Positions 49,027 through 61,719 of a DNA stretch of 64,000 bases are shown one piece after another. The stretch's first letter is position 1, and each line of letters begins with the position of its first letter. The DNA comes from Okapia johnstoni (taxonomy: Eukaryota > Chordata > Mammalia > Artiodactyla > Giraffidae), in contig JAGTYA010000026.1 in the NCBI GenBank assembly GCA_024291935.2, positions 10,334,001 through 10,398,000 of the forward strand, given 5' to 3'. A program made the position numbers and the translations under genes. Below the pieces are notes generated by a model. The model saw only the letters and a list, made by a program, of their open reading frames with translations. It did not search any database and was not told the DNA's origin.

Positions 49027-49196
49027 GTTTCCCCTACGAGAAAGTGGTGCAGAGGGTCCTCTACCTCCAGGTCCTGGACTATGACCGCTTCAGCCGCAAC
49101 GACCCCATTGGGGAGGTGTCCATCCCCCTCAACAAGGTGGACCTGACCCAGATGCAGACCTTCTGGAAGGATCTGAAGCCATGCAGCGATGGGAGT
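49027..49196 (+). CDS. SYT7: SYT7 C2A exon 2
   Basis: Two bases plus 56 codons, [20 protein letters not shown] through LKPCSDGS. Contains Ca2+-binding loop 3 of C2A ([10 protein letters not shown], with the Asp/Ser ligands) and the end of the domain. The acceptor is gtcctccag; the donor gtaagg begins at 49,197 after a complete AGT codon (phase 0). The next exon must therefore start at a codon boundary. The next exon visible here does not, which is the main sign that an exon is missing. Confidence 0.95.
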
Positions 49197-49693
49197 GTAA
49201 GGCCCTACCTGCAGGTCCCTGGCTGGGAAGCTAAACAGACCAGAGGGTCCTGAGTCTGTTGCTTTGCGACCCCGGCGGACGGGCCAGGGAGCTTCTGGTG
49301 CACGGGAGTCATGCTGGAACAGCAGGGTCCTGCCTGTGGGCTTCACCCCCAACCCCCAGGCCCCACCTCCAGTCCCCACGCCTTTACCATACAGCCCTGG
49401 TGGCCGCCTTTGGAGTACCCTCAGGGTCAGCATCATCTTGAACTCTTCCGCAGCTCCGACACATCTTATCTGTGACCTCGAGTGAGACCTGAGCCTCTCA
49501 GTCTTCTCGTTTGTGTTCCCAGAAGGGCACTAGGCAATGGCTACAGTCCCTGGCAGCTCCTCCATCTGCTGATGCCCCAGGTCCCCCTCTCCGTCTTCCT
49601 TGGGCTTTCCTCACCCCACAGGGAAAGCGCATGGCCCTTCCTGCCCCAGCCTCCCCTCTCTGCTCCTCTGACCTTCCCGCTGGTGTCCTCCAG
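49197..49693 (+). other. SYT7: Interval that should hold the first C2B exon of SYT7 but does not
   Basis: 497 bases between the C2A and C2B exons. The C2A exon ends at phase 0, while the 49,694 exon starts with two bases that need one base before them (phase 1). Direct splicing would read Thr-Pro-Thr then TGA, truncating the protein. In SYT7 an exon of about 38 codons plus one base belongs here. It holds the C2A-C2B joint (SRGELLL), the first C2B strands and the loop 1 Asp before IGGTSD. I could not find it in this interval or, by eye, elsewhere in the window on either strand. Nothing else is recognisable in the interval. Confidence 0.85.
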
Positions 49694-49893
49694 ACCCCTA
49701 CGTGAAGGTGTGGCTGATGTACAAGGACAAGCGGGTGGAGAAGAAGAAGACGGTGACAATGAAGAGGAACCTTAACCCCATCTTCAACGAGTCCTTTGCC
49801 TTCGACATCCCTACAGAGAAGCTGAGGGAGACGACCATCATTATCACCGTCATGGACAAGGACAAGCTCAGCCGCAACGACGTCATTGGCAAG
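49694..49893 (+). CDS. SYT7: SYT7 C2B exon (loop 1 to loop 3)
   Basis: Begins with the last two bases of an Asp codon, then [20 protein letters not shown] and ends LSRNDVIGK. Contains the C2B polybasic strand ([13 protein letters not shown]) and Ca2+-binding loop 3 ([10 protein letters not shown], with three Asp ligands). The acceptor is ggtgtcctccag, the donor gtagga at 49,894. Length 200 nt, ending at phase 0. In frame with the last exon. Confidence 0.95.
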
Positions 49894-50519
49894 GTAGGAG
49901 GTGGCACCTGGCAAGGGTGTGTCCTTAAAAGGAGCCGCTGGAGTAGTGAGTGAGCACAGGGCTGGACGGCAGGAGGGAGAGAGGGTCAGTCTCTCTGTTT
50001 CATCTGAAGAGGAGAGGATTGGTCAAGATTTGCCCCTAAGTGTCCGCCCATGCGTCCATCAGTTCAGGACAGACCACTGGAAGAGCAAGAAAAGAAGGAA
50101 ATGATAGGAAAAAGTGTCCCCAAAGAGGGTTTTCTGGGCAGGACCCTCTGACAAGGTAAAGCAGTGTCGCCCTGGGTTCTGCCTGCAGAGGGTAAGCTGC
50201 ACGGGGCTTGTGTTGAGAGCTGTAATCAGGCTCCAAAGACCTGGCTTCGGTTCCTCCCTCCTCTGCTGTTCAACAGCTATAGGACCTTGCCTCTCCAAGC
50301 CTCAGTGTTTTAATTTGCAAAATGGAGCTATAATACCAACCCTATAGCACTTCGCAGGGTATTGTAAGAACTGCCTGAGGCATGTGGACATTCTTGCAGA
50401 AAGTGACCTCTCTTCATCATATATTAACCTAAAGTCCATGCCTGGCCTTGTGTTTTTCCAGGATGCAATTCTGTACCGTAAAGCCATCTCTTTTCTACTT
50501 TGAAATGTCTGTTCGTTTG

Positions 50520-50745
50520 TTTGGCTATGGCTTAGTGTGGAGAGTGTGGGCTTGAGAGTCATCCTGCCTGGATCCAGGGCCCAGTTCTACCTCTTAACAG
50601 TCATAACGTTTATGAGCCTCATTTCTTCCTCTTGAAATGAGAGTAAGACAAACCTAGCCTCACAGGGTGCTGGGAGGATTAAATAACACAGGCAAGATGC
50701 TTAACACAGCACACGGAACATGTATGTTAACTACTATTGTAATGA
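50520..50745 (+). mobile_element. MIR SINE relic
   Basis: Forward MIR: agtgtgggcttgagagtc, atgagcctcatttcttcctc and ggtgctgggaggattaaa. Confidence 0.75.
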
Positions 50746-51403
50746 AGGTTGTCACTGAAAAGTTCCTAGTAAGGGCATGGATGTCCATTCAGGCATGGAG
50801 GTTTGACCAGGAACAGTGCAGGAAGTCAGTTGATCAGGTAGGTACAGGGGAAGGGAAGATGCCAGGAGCAAGTGAGGGGAGAACGTGGGTCATCCAGGGG
50901 ATGGCCCGGTATGAGGGAAATGGGAAGTGGCCTGGGCATCCACAGGGAAGGGAGCTGAGGTGGAGGCCCCAGACAGATGGGAATGGAGAACCTAGCTATT
51001 GGGGGTGGGAGGGAAGCAGCTGGCCCCAAAGAAGAGAGCTGGCCCTGCTGGCCACCTAGGAAGGCCCGGGGAGTATGTGTGACTTGCTGACCTGTGGTCA
51101 CATGTGGGACGGGTCCACAGGACAGCATCACCCACATGCCAATGGTACCATGAATGCTGAGCCCTTCCTTGACCAGCTTAGTCTTTTCTCAAGCTTAGTC
51201 TTTTGGAGTTGGGTGAGTCCTACCTTCTGCTGGCTGAACCGAGGTAAAGGTGGATTTGTTCTCCCTTTGGTCAAGGTAGCTTAGGGAGCCCTATGCTCTG
51301 AGCTAACCACTAGTCACAAGGCTGAGGTTAGCCAGGGGATCACGCACACAGCCCCCCCGAGGCTGTGAAGCTTCTCACATGGAGGCAGGTAGGATTAGAT
51401 TGA

Positions 51404-51467
51404 TAGTATAAAGTCCACGGGGTCTCCAAGACTCGGACACGACTGAGCGACTGAACAACAACAAATG
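51404..51467 (+). mobile_element. Bov-A2 SINE 3' fragment
   Basis: agtccacggggtctccaag then actcggacacgactgagcg: only the last part of the ruminant SINE. Confidence 0.8.
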
Positions 51468-51469
51468 AA

Positions 51470-51690
51470 GCCCCAAAGACCTAGATTTAAATCCCTCTGC
51501 ACCACTCATAAATCCTGTGACTAGGGGTCAGTCTCTTAACTCTCTGTACCTTAGTTTCTCCATCTGTAAAATGGGGATAATAACGTACCTGCCTCACTGG
51601 TAAGGATTTGATGATCTATGTATCCAAAGTCCCTAGCTCAGTGCCTGGTAGGTAGTAAGTGCCTATGAAGTGTGGGATTGTTTGTCGGTA
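51470..51690 (+). mobile_element. MIR SINE relic
   Basis: Forward MIR: ttagtttctccatctgtaaa and cagtgcctggtaggtagta. Confidence 0.75.
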
Positions 51691-51857
51691 TGGAGAGATA
51701 GACAGTGCCCAACAGGTAGAGGAGGGAAGGGCGTGGGAGAATCCTGCCTCCATCCCCATCCATCTCCCACCACAAAACAGGCTGGGAGTTTAATTCGAAA
51801 GGGCCAGGCATTCCCAGGCTCTCGAGGGAAAGCACAACAAGGAAGATTGGTCAGGCT

Positions 51858-51885
51858 GGTGGGGGGTAGGGGGTGGGGGGTGGGG
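51858..51885 (+). repeat. G-run cluster, potential G-quadruplex
   Basis: Four runs of 4-6 G separated by one to three bases, in the last SYT7 intron. Confidence 0.7.
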
Positions 51886-52052
51886 ATAGGAGGGGCCTCA
51901 GTAGGGTAGGTTGTCACTGCAGGCAGAGACCCCCTTGGTCCCCACGATCACAAGCTAGGGCACCACCATGGACATGGATTGTCACCACCAGTGGGGGAAG
52001 GGACAGTGCCTCAGAGGGTGCCACTAACGCCTCCTCTTCCCTCTCTCCCCAG

Positions 52053-52157
52053 ATCTACCTGTCCTGGAAGAGTGGGCCCGGGGAGGTGAAACACTGGAAG
52101 GACATGATTGCCCGGCCCCGGCAGCCTGTGGCCCAGTGGCACCAGCTGAAGGCCTGA
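52053..52157 (+). CDS. SYT7: SYT7 last coding exon
   Basis: 34 codons, [20 protein letters not shown] through QWHQLKA, and a TGA at 52,155-52,157. This is the C-terminal strand and helix of C2B; the W-H-x-L ending is typical of synaptotagmin C2B domains and needed for docking. The acceptor is ctctctccccag. Confidence 0.96.
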   Translation: MYLSWKSGPGEVKHWKDMIARPRQPVAQWHQLKA

Positions 52158-53706
52158 ATGGGGCCAAGGGAGCCCCAGGGGGCCGAGGGCCCGGGTCCCC
52201 ATCACGCCCTCACCACTTTATGCACAAGGCCCGGCCTGGCCCCCCCGGCCATGGGTGAGGGAAGGATCCTGAGGGCTCGGCCAGGGAGAGGTCCCAGGAA
52301 CCAGCCGGGCCCTGCTTCTAGGGAGCACCAGCCCCATTCCCCACCGGTCCAGCTCTGGGGGAGGGGCTCTGGGAGCCATTTGCCTGCTTTGCCCCTTTCC
52401 TTCCTGACTTGCTGATACTCAAGAAGCGGGGAGGTGAGCTTGAGAGCCAGAGGGCAGATGAGCAGATCCCTCCAGAGGCCCGCCAGGTGGGCACGGTCCC
52501 CCGTTTTCTTTAAGGCAGCGCCTGGAGTGGAGGAAGGCCGCCCCCTCCCCCACCCCCAACATGGGCCCAGGAGAGGGGAGGTTGGAGGCGTTTGGCCCCG
52601 GCCTGGCCTGACTGAGAGAGAGGCCTGTTCCAGGGCAGTTTCAGGAGCCAGCTGGGCCCTGAATGCCGAGGATAGTATATAGCCTGCTCCGGGGGTCCTG
52701 GAGCCGCAGCCCTGTGTACTTGTGTTGTGTCCACCGTGCGTGTGTAATGTGTGTGTGTGCGTGCACGCATGGGGGTGGCAGCACGCGCTCCCTGTGTCCC
52801 TGGGGCCCACGTGCTGAAGACAATGAAGAGAGGATGGGGTTTCCTGATGCAAGGTGGGCTGGAGGCTTGAGAAGTCAAGGCACAGAGCTAGGGGGTGGGA
52901 GAGGAGAGGCAGGTGAGGAGGTGGGGTGAGGCAGGGATGGAGGAAGAGGGGGGTGGGGAGGAGAGGCAGAAAGGAGCTGGGCTGAGACCTGGGCTCAGTC
53001 CTTCTCCTCCCGGCTCCCCAGAGCTCTCTACAGGCTCCTTCCCCAGCAATGTCATCTCTTGAGCATCGGTTCATGCCCTTTAGGCACCCACTCTGTATAT
53101 CACATTCCACCTCTGCTCCTTTCTGTCTCAGGGGTCCCAAGCCCCCACTAGCTCTCTCCCCTAACATCCTCATCCAAAGACACCCTCCCCCTTCCCAGTT
53201 GTCACATCCCAGCCACACTGGCAGCACTCACCACGCCTTCCAGCTTCCTTCCCCTTCCTCCTCTCTGTCTGCTGACCTCCCCGCCACACACATTCCCCTT
53301 CTCCTCCATCCCACCCCACGCCCCCACCCCGGCTCGGAGACCTTCCCTTTCATTCCATCCTGGTCTCTGTCCTTGCATCACTTGAGCAGCTCCAGGGCTG
53401 TCCTCTCACCTTTCCCACCGCCCCTGGTCCCTCAGAGCAGCTCCTTCTACCCCCGGTTCAGGCAGCGGAAACAGCGTTTCGGAAACCTGTGAGTTTTGAG
53501 GTTGCCCTCCTCCCCCACAAAGAAGCTGTGGTTTCCTTGCCTCCGCGGCTGCAAAGACCAGAACTGGCAGCCCCACGGAGAAGGAAGATTTCAGGATGAT
53601 CCCTGCTTAAGCCCCTCACGTGGGTCCCGGTGTTGATATAAGACAGCTGGTGACCGCCTTCGAATCCCGGGGTCCGCGCGCTTGCGCCTGACATTCCCGG
53701 CAGACG

Positions 53707-53719
53707 CCGCCAGGTGGCG
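53707..53719 (+). promoter_or_regulatory. CTCF-like site in the SYT7 3' UTR
   Basis: CCGCCAGGTGGCG, close to the CTCF core CCASYAGRKGGCR with one mismatch (G at position 3). It sits inside a short inverted repeat GACGCC...GGCGTC. Confidence 0.45.
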
Positions 53720-55453
53720 TCCGCACACCACAGTGTGTGGACGAGGTCTGGGACCACGGCTCTACCCCCAAATGGGTCTGACACCCCAGGAAAGGAGACT
53801 CTGGAAAAGGCCCCCCACTTCGCACGGCAAAAGCATGGGCAGTTGGGAACCACGTTCCTTAAGAAGACTTCCCTTTGAGCTGAGCGTTCTGCTCACCTTT
53901 TTGCCCATATCAAAAGTTTCTTACTTAGACTCTCACGCCTTCGCCCCTACCCCTGACCCCAAGGATCTGGATCATTTTGTAGAGTGAAGAGTGCTAACGT
54001 AAAGCAACTAGTCACCCACATTCCTTGTAAATCCCAATTTTTCTATATCGTAGCTTTGCTTAAAATGGGGGTCTGCCCTCACGGCACGGCCCTTATCGGG
54101 CAGGCCAGGGAACCAACCCCCAGCGGGGACGGGAGGGTAGCGGCTCCGGAGACAGTGGAAGCGAAGAGAGGTTGCTGTTGGAAGCTCTGAGAAGCGGAGG
54201 GGCTCTGCCATTCTCCATCCCGCCCTCGACTCCTGTGCCCCTCCACCCCGAGGCCGGTGGGAGAGCAAGCCCCGCCCCGGGTCCCCTTGCCTGCTACAGA
54301 GCTCTCGGGAATTGGACCAACTAGCACTGAGTGGGCGGGGCAACTGCATCCCCGTTCTCCGAGCCCCGCCCACGAAGCTCTTAGCCAATCACATGCAGAG
54401 AGCATCACCGGGCCCTGCCTTTTCCAAACCCGACCGCACCCAGGCGCAGCTATGAACCCCCACCTGGGGTTCTCCAACCCCCGACATGCAGCCTGAGCTC
54501 TGGGACGCGGGGAAGGGGTGGCAAGCGGCGGGCCAAGAGCAAGGTGGGCTAGCAAGGGAAGAGGCGGGTGGTATGGGTGAGGGCGGGGGAGGTCTAAGGC
54601 TTTAGGGAACAGAGAAAGGGGGAACTTGAGGGTGGAGGGAGGGCACTGCCCTGTCCCCATCCTAGGACCTTGGACAGATCACCCACACTCCCGGGGCCTC
54701 AGTTTCCCCATCTGTAAAATGATGGTAATAATACTTCACCTACCTCATGGGGGAGGGTGTAAGGCCGCCGTCACCTGACCTGGGGGTGGAGGCAGGAGGA
54801 TTCTGAAGGTGCTACCCGCGAGCAAAGTATTATTACCGCAGCCTGAAGGCAAGGCCCGCCTGCCCCTCCCCCCACAGAGCCTCCAGGGATAGCTGAGGCC
54901 GGCCTGGGCCCACCTATCTCTTCTCCACTGTGTCCCTGCTCCCTTCTTGAGCGTCATCCACCATCTTTGTGGGCACCCTAGAGTTAGTCGTTAACTTGTC
55001 CAGGTATCCTTTCTTGTGACCATCACCCCACGTAGCTGCTGTATAAATTCCACCTGCCCCAGGACCCCGCACCTGCCCACCGGCGCTAGACGCCAGGGAA
55101 GGGACAAGGAAAACAGCCACACAAAAAGCCAAGGGGAGTCCCCAGAGTCCCCAGTCCTGCTGGGGCCCCAGGGGTGGGGATTGGTGGTTTCTGTTTGTAT
55201 TGTGTTTGAGTCCTTGAGCGCAAGTGTTTTACAAAAAAAAAAAAAAACTACGTCAAAAACCCACCGTCACAAAAAAAACAAAAAAAAATTGCAGCGAAGA
55301 GAAATGAAGAAAAACTGAAGAAAAAAGGGGGGAAAAAAAACCTACAAAAATTTTCCACTACATGCACCCTCTAAGCCAGCAAGATTTCCTCTTTGCAAAA
55401 TCATATTTTTGTGGGGATGGGCCCTGCTTTTTGTGGCAAGGTCCGTTCTGATT

Positions 55454-55459
55454 AATAAA
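55454..55459 (+). terminator. SYT7 polyadenylation signal
   Basis: Canonical AATAAA in the context gattAATAAAggatcg, with a GT-rich stretch (gtttcctccgtggg) about 30 bases downstream, as expected for a cleavage site. It is the first AATAAA on the + strand after the stop that sits in unique sequence. Confidence 0.7.
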
Positions 55460-56849
55460 GGATCGTGAAAAAGTAGGGCCTTGGCTGTTTCCTCCGTGGG
55501 TCCTAGGCCTTCACTATCTCCCAGGGGAACAGGAAGTGGGGGATGGGGATGGGGAGCCTGGGGCCAAGTCTCCCCTCACCTGTCACCTTTGGGATTCGGC
55601 TTCACTTGATGAGGCCCTTCTAGCCTATCTTCAGGTTGAGAATATGAACCCACCAGCTACCCAGCAAGCCAGGAAGCAGCCATACCCCCTCGATCAAGCC
55701 TAAAGCAAGGCTTATTGGGAGTGGAATCTCCTTAGGGCTTACAGGGTGCCCCTCTAGTTCACCCAGCCCAACACCCCCTCCCCACAGTTCCCAGGGGACC
55801 CTCACCACCCTCCAAGGCAGGTGAGACAAACCAAAAGGAGACCCTTCGCCTTCCCCACCACCGTGAACTCTGACAGGGCCACCGTGGTTTTAAGCCCGTG
55901 CGTCCTCCTGTCTGTGTTCCCTGTGGAGTTCTGGGTCTGTTGCCTGGACCTGAGCCTTCTCTCCACCCTTTTCTGCTTTCATCCTTCAGGATTAGGAAAG
56001 TCTCAACTCAAAAGCGCCCAAGGCCAGTCCCAGCCTGAGGACCTAGGAAGCTGGGCACCTGTAGACACAGAGGCCCCGGGGCAAGCTGTTTCCTTCCTCC
56101 TGGTCTCAGTTCCCTCCATCCACAGAAGAGCAATAACCATCCCTGCCCTTTCTCCTTCCCTCCCACACACAGTCCAGGGGAAACCAAGGCTTGGCAGCTC
56201 TCCAGGTGCTTTCAGAAGGAAAGTGCTACACCTGTTATGGGCGCACAGGAAAGGAGAGCCCTCCATTGTCGTGTGTCCACCCGCTGGCCCCTGCCCACTC
56301 CTACTAGAGGGGTCACCTCGCCTCTTGCTCCCCCGCACCTGGGGCTGGCAGCTTTCTCCTCACTCTGCACTAAGTACTCCCACCCGAAGCTGCCCGCCCT
56401 CTCCCCTTCTGCCCCATTCTGACAATATGGTTTAAATGTCTCTGGTTCAGAGGTTGGAGGGAGCCCTAGGGTCAGGTAAGTAAGCCTCACAAGCAGTTCT
56501 TGCCAGGACTTCCGCTTGATCTGGAAAAACTAGGCTAAAAAGCAGGACAGCTCGGCCTGGCAGAAGTGACAGCCCCTTGCCGTGGGCTCCAAGCCTCCCT
56601 CCTCCTGGACTTCTTTCTGTCTTTCTCCTGCCTTTACTTTGTGGGGTTTCTCTTCATCCCTGCCTGCAGAGACTCCCCCCGTCCTTCCCTGTGCCTGGGA
56701 CCACTGCCCTCTGGTCTCTTTCTCCTGCAAGTCCCTCTTGGATTCCGCTGCTTTCTGGAAGGCTGTCTCAGGCCACATCCTGCTCTCCTCTCCCTCCCCG
56801 ACAAAGACAACCAGAAGGACAAGGCTTGAACACGCTGTATGCCCCAGCC

Positions 56850-57025
56850 TGTGGCTCCCCTCACCACCTGTCTCCCTTGCAGATGCCCCGCTCACCGTGT
56901 CTGTGTCCTGTATGTGTTGTGTCACTTTTAGATTGTGAGCCCCTCCCCCGGGCAGGGACCCCTGTCTGAATACATGTTCTGCGTGGCACATTCGGGTGTG
57001 CTAATAAATGTCCATTCTGAGAACA
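56850..57025 (+). mobile_element. L2-like relic carrying an AATAAA
   Basis: agattgtgagcccctccc, gggcagggacccctgtctg and gtgctaataaatgtcc fit the 3' end of an ancient LINE. The AATAAA at 57,003 could be a distal poly(A) site but more likely belongs to the repeat. Confidence 0.5.
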
Positions 57026-58146
57026 AGAGTGCCCAGGTGTCTTAAGGAAGCTTTGGGGCGATGGCTGAGCAAGCCCATATGATGGCACTGGAAGTAAGGG
57101 AGGTGCTTCTGGGCAAGGCCCCCAGTTTCTGAGCACCCTGTTCTCCTGCTTTCTGAAGCGGGAAGAGGGGGGATGGTGGTAATGAATTCAGGAAGACATC
57201 CAGTCTCTGCTGCTCTGCCGGCTGGGAGGACTGGCTGTTGGGAGGCTCCGAGAGGAAGAGAGGCTATGATTTCCACTGACTCCACACCCAGACCTGACCA
57301 CCAGCCACAGGCAGGTAGCATCTCCCATGGCTCAGATTGAGCACTGGGTTAGGAGGCCTAACATCCACTTATGGGCAAGTCACTTACCTCCCTGGGCCTG
57401 TTCCTTGCCCTGTTGCTGCCTCTGCTCTCATCACCATCCCCACAGCCTGCCTCTGCCCTACATCCCTGGCACAAACACTGAACTCTTCCAGGGCTTCCCT
57501 GCCCTGCTCCCCCATAACCCACCCACCCCTGACTGTCCCCCCAACAACGTGGGGAACTGCTGACCTGGCCATTGTTACAAGTGCCTCTATAAAAATCATC
57601 TCCCTTTCTCCCTCCTGCTCCAAGGCCAAGTGAGAAGTCAAGGGCAGCTGGGGGGTGGGGAGCAGGTGGGCCAGTGAGGAGGGACCAGCAGCCCTGATGG
57701 AGCCTCAACAGGGGGAGCATGGCACCTGAGGGTCTCTAGGAGGGACGCGGTCAGCAGCCAAACCCCAGGCTCCTTTTCTTCCTTGAGAAGAAGGCAGCCT
57801 CTAGTCTTTCCCACTCTACAAGCACTTTGTGCATTTGGAGGCCTTCACTCTCCCAAGCTGATTCCTTCAGATCCATCCCTGGCCTCCTCCTGATCTGCAG
57901 GCCCAGCCAGTGGCCAGGGAGGTGCTGGGCCAAGCCTGACCTTTGGGCCTTATATGACATTATCCCTGTTGCCATGGTGATGGTGGCCTGGCAGCATCTT
58001 CTCATGGGACATGGGCCTCTAGGCTTGAGGTTTTGCAATTTTCTTTTTTTAAAAACAATATTTAAACAAAACAAACAAACAAAAAAAAAAACAATATTTA
58101 ACCCCTTTTTCCCCCCCTTAACAATTAGAGAAAGTAATGACTGAGT

Positions 58147-58169
58147 TAAAAAAAAAAAAAAAAAAAAAC
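58147..58169 (+). repeat. Poly(A) run
   Basis: Over 20 consecutive A in the intergenic region, next to A-rich DNA with a duplicated aaaacaatattta. Confidence 0.8.
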
Positions 58170-59498
58170 TAAGAGAAAGAAGCAGAGAGAGGAAAATGGA
58201 GCCAGGGAGATGGAAGGAGGGAAGAATAGTCACAGATGGGGAGGAACAGGGTCAGTACCAGTGAAAGAATAGAGAAAGGTCAGCCTAGCTTGAGATTCAA
58301 AAACATATTGAGTCAGGAATCTGAAAACGAAGCTGGAGAAGACCAGGGAAGGGAGGCTGGGGGTGGGGGGCAGTGGCTGGGTGGCAGAAAGATACAGCCA
58401 GATGGAAGAGCAATCTCGAGCAGCCAAAGCCATTTGTGACTGAAGACAAGCTCTCCTGCCCCAGACAGGACACAATAGTTGGCTGGGGCCACTGTGACGC
58501 AGAGCTGGGGCACATGGACAAAGGGCAGTGCCAGGGGCAGCCCAGAGTCCCCACAGCAATGGGACCCAGTGCTCCCAGGGCTTATAAATAAACAGGCGTG
58601 TGGGAAACGCACATTCTTTCTCCAAGAAATATAATTTATGTTTACAGACAGTTTTTTTTTTTCTCTTCCTAAAGAAAACACCACCATGTGGGACCCCCGC
58701 CCCAGTCTGTCCCTGAGTGGCCCTGGCCCTGGGCCTTCCCCCCATTATTGCTTGGACGGGAAAGATCTGACCCTGGGAACTGCAGAGCAAAGCCTCATTC
58801 CTCACCCCCTGGAGGCTGTCCTGGTGACGGAGAGGAGGCACACAGGGCTCGTCCCCTGCCCCACGCTGTGCCAGCCACACTGACGCTGCCCATTTAAGGG
58901 AATGGAGAGTCCAGGCGGTGGCTACACAGGAGCAGCCGCCCAGAGCAGAGAGCCTCTCTCTTGGTGCAGGAGGCCCTGGAGGCACAGTGGCTTCTTTTCA
59001 AACCTGACAGCTGGAAGGCTCAGGCCGTGGGGAAGGGAGGGCCTGTTCTCTTTGCAGCGAGATTCCGGACACAAGCTGGGAGAAGAGAACAGAATAAAAG
59101 GCAGGGGCAGAGACCTTGCCTTCTGGCTGCCCTCCCACCCTGACCCCTTCCCCACACAAAATTTAGGAGGCCTGGAGAGGGAGGTATGTACCATGAGCCC
59201 CGGTGGAGGGGCAAGGGCAGCTGTGGTGTTTGGGCCCCAATCCCTGGTTCCCACACCTGTCTATCCTGGGCACAGGCTCCAGCTCCAAGCCCCCAGCCCC
59301 TGGGCCAGGGCTTCTGTCCAAAATTCTGCCTCATGCAGGCATGTGGTCCACCCCAGAGGTAGTGGCTCCTGCTCCAGAAAGGGTGGACCTAGAAGATCCA
59401 AACTCTGGTCAGAGGTGGGGGCCCTGGGCATCCAGACTCAGCCGAGGAGATGATTTCGTGGTCAGTGGTGACCCTGGTTCCAGGAAGAAGCTGGTGCT

Positions 59499-59504
59499 TT
59501 TATT
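59499..59504 (-). terminator. Candidate LRRC10B polyadenylation signal
   Basis: TTTATT on the + strand is AATAAA in the gene's orientation, about 270 bases after the LRRC10B stop. It would give a short 3' UTR. A more distal site is possible, but I saw no clearer AATAAA on this strand down to 58,200. Confidence 0.45.
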
Positions 59505-59773
59505 GTGCTGTCAGTGACTCTATCAGGGGCCAGAGGGAGCTCTAGGTGGAGGGAGCTGGGACTTCTTGGCCTGACGACCGCCCAGGGACCAGCCGCGAGG
59601 CAGTCTTCTCATCACCCTGAAATGTCTGAAGATGGCCCCCAGGCCTGCCTGTCCCTGGCAGTGTGCCCAAACTGACCCCTCCTCTGCCCCCAAGTAGGGA
59701 CCCACCGTTCCCACGAACCTTCCCGGAGCCCCTCCTCCCAGACTGGCCGAAGCCCATCGCCCAGAGCACAGGC

Positions 59774-61180
<1,407 letters not shown>

Positions 61181-61719
61181 TTGTAGGCGCCCAGAGCTGC
61201 AAGTCCAAGAAGGGAACAAGGACTGAGGGTATGCTGGCGCGCGACCCAGGACTCTGGACAAGTGGCTCTCCAGGAGGGACTGAGAGGCGAGGTCAATGCC
61301 CGCCGTTCGTGTCCAGCGGCGTGCGTCCAGTCTTACCGCTAGGGTCACATTAGGGGAGTAACTCAGAACAGTGCTATCTCTGGGCTTTTTCAGGGTGGGT
61401 CACAACTGAGGATCTGCGGGGACCAAGCTTGGCTCCGTCCTCCTCCCCGCCCGGTACACCCTCAGCGCGCCGCAGGTTCCCGGTTAGTGCACTCACCCCT
61501 TCTCCTGCCGAGTTCCTCCAGCTGTGCTCAAGGTCGGTGGGTGACTGCGGTGGACAGAGGACTGGAGCACACGAGCTCCTTTGAGCACCACCAACGATGA
61601 CCACACTCGTTCTGTAACGCTTCCTCTTGCACACGCTCTCACCAGCAGCCTTTTTGCCCCTGACTTCTCCCCTCCTACTCCAAGCCCTCCTGCTAGAGCT
61701 GCCAGCAGAAACACTCCCT

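Larger units (their letters stand above)
49894..52052 (+). other. SYT7: SYT7 last intron
   Basis: Contains MIR relics (about 50,225-50,400, 50,520-50,745 and 51,470-51,690), a Bov-A2 3' fragment (51,404-51,467) and a G-run cluster (51,858-51,885). The missing C2B exon was looked for here and not found. Confidence 0.8.
1..55475 (+). other. SYT7: SYT7 gene (synaptotagmin-7), 5' end outside the window
   Basis: Gene-level entry. Synaptotagmin-7 is a single-pass membrane protein of synaptic, secretory and lysosomal membranes. Its two C2 domains bind Ca2+ and acidic phospholipid and promote slow or asynchronous release, facilitation and lysosome exocytosis (known family biology). The sequence shows, in order, a transmembrane exon, linker exons, two C2A exons and two C2B exons, all on the + strand with GT-AG junctions whose phases agree except at one point. 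The first coding exon (short N-terminal luminal peptide) was not found and must lie upstream. Four linker exons of 44, 76, 123 (after correcting one base) and 41 codons are phase 2-2 cassettes, so each can be skipped without shifting frame. This is the known basis of SYT7 isoforms of different linker length. One C2B exon is missing (see 49,197-49,693). The 3' boundary is set from the AATAAA at 55,454. Confidence 0.95.
52158..55475 (+). other. SYT7: SYT7 3' UTR
   Basis: Non-coding sequence from the stop codon to just past the AATAAA at 55,454-55,459. Its length (about 3.3 kb) agrees with a long SYT7 3' UTR. It holds a GT/GC tract near 52,736-52,770, long pyrimidine-rich stretches (53,040-53,450), a CTCF-like site (53,707), a GC-box/CCAAT cluster (54,308-54,391), a MIR fragment (54,660-54,760) and A-rich DNA (55,232-55,345). 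No open reading frame here is credible. The exact cleavage site is inferred. Confidence 0.7.
55476..59498. other. Intergenic region between convergent SYT7 and LRRC10B
   Basis: About 4 kb between the two 3' ends. Contains an L2-like relic with its own AATAAA (57,003-57,008), an A-rich region with a duplicated aaaacaatattta (58,061-58,101), an A run (58,147-58,169) and a T run (58,651-58,663). No gene recognised. Confidence 0.65.

Noticed and set aside
49259..49441. ARELLV and a tcagcatcatcttgaac string, looked at as a possible remnant of the missing C2B exon
   Set aside because: Only short chance similarity; the frame is broken and flanking conserved residues are absent.
52202..53227. 341-codon ORF on the - strand in the SYT7 3' UTR
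   Set aside because: Proline/serine-rich with translated microsatellite (HTHTLHT); no recognisable domain.
54079..54660. 193-codon ORF on the - strand
   Set aside because: GC-rich low-complexity text; no domain. Kept only as a possible promoter-like region.
57003..57008. AATAAA as a distal SYT7 poly(A) site
   Set aside because: Sits in an ancient LINE-type relic whose consensus carries the same hexamer; the site at 55,454 is better supported.
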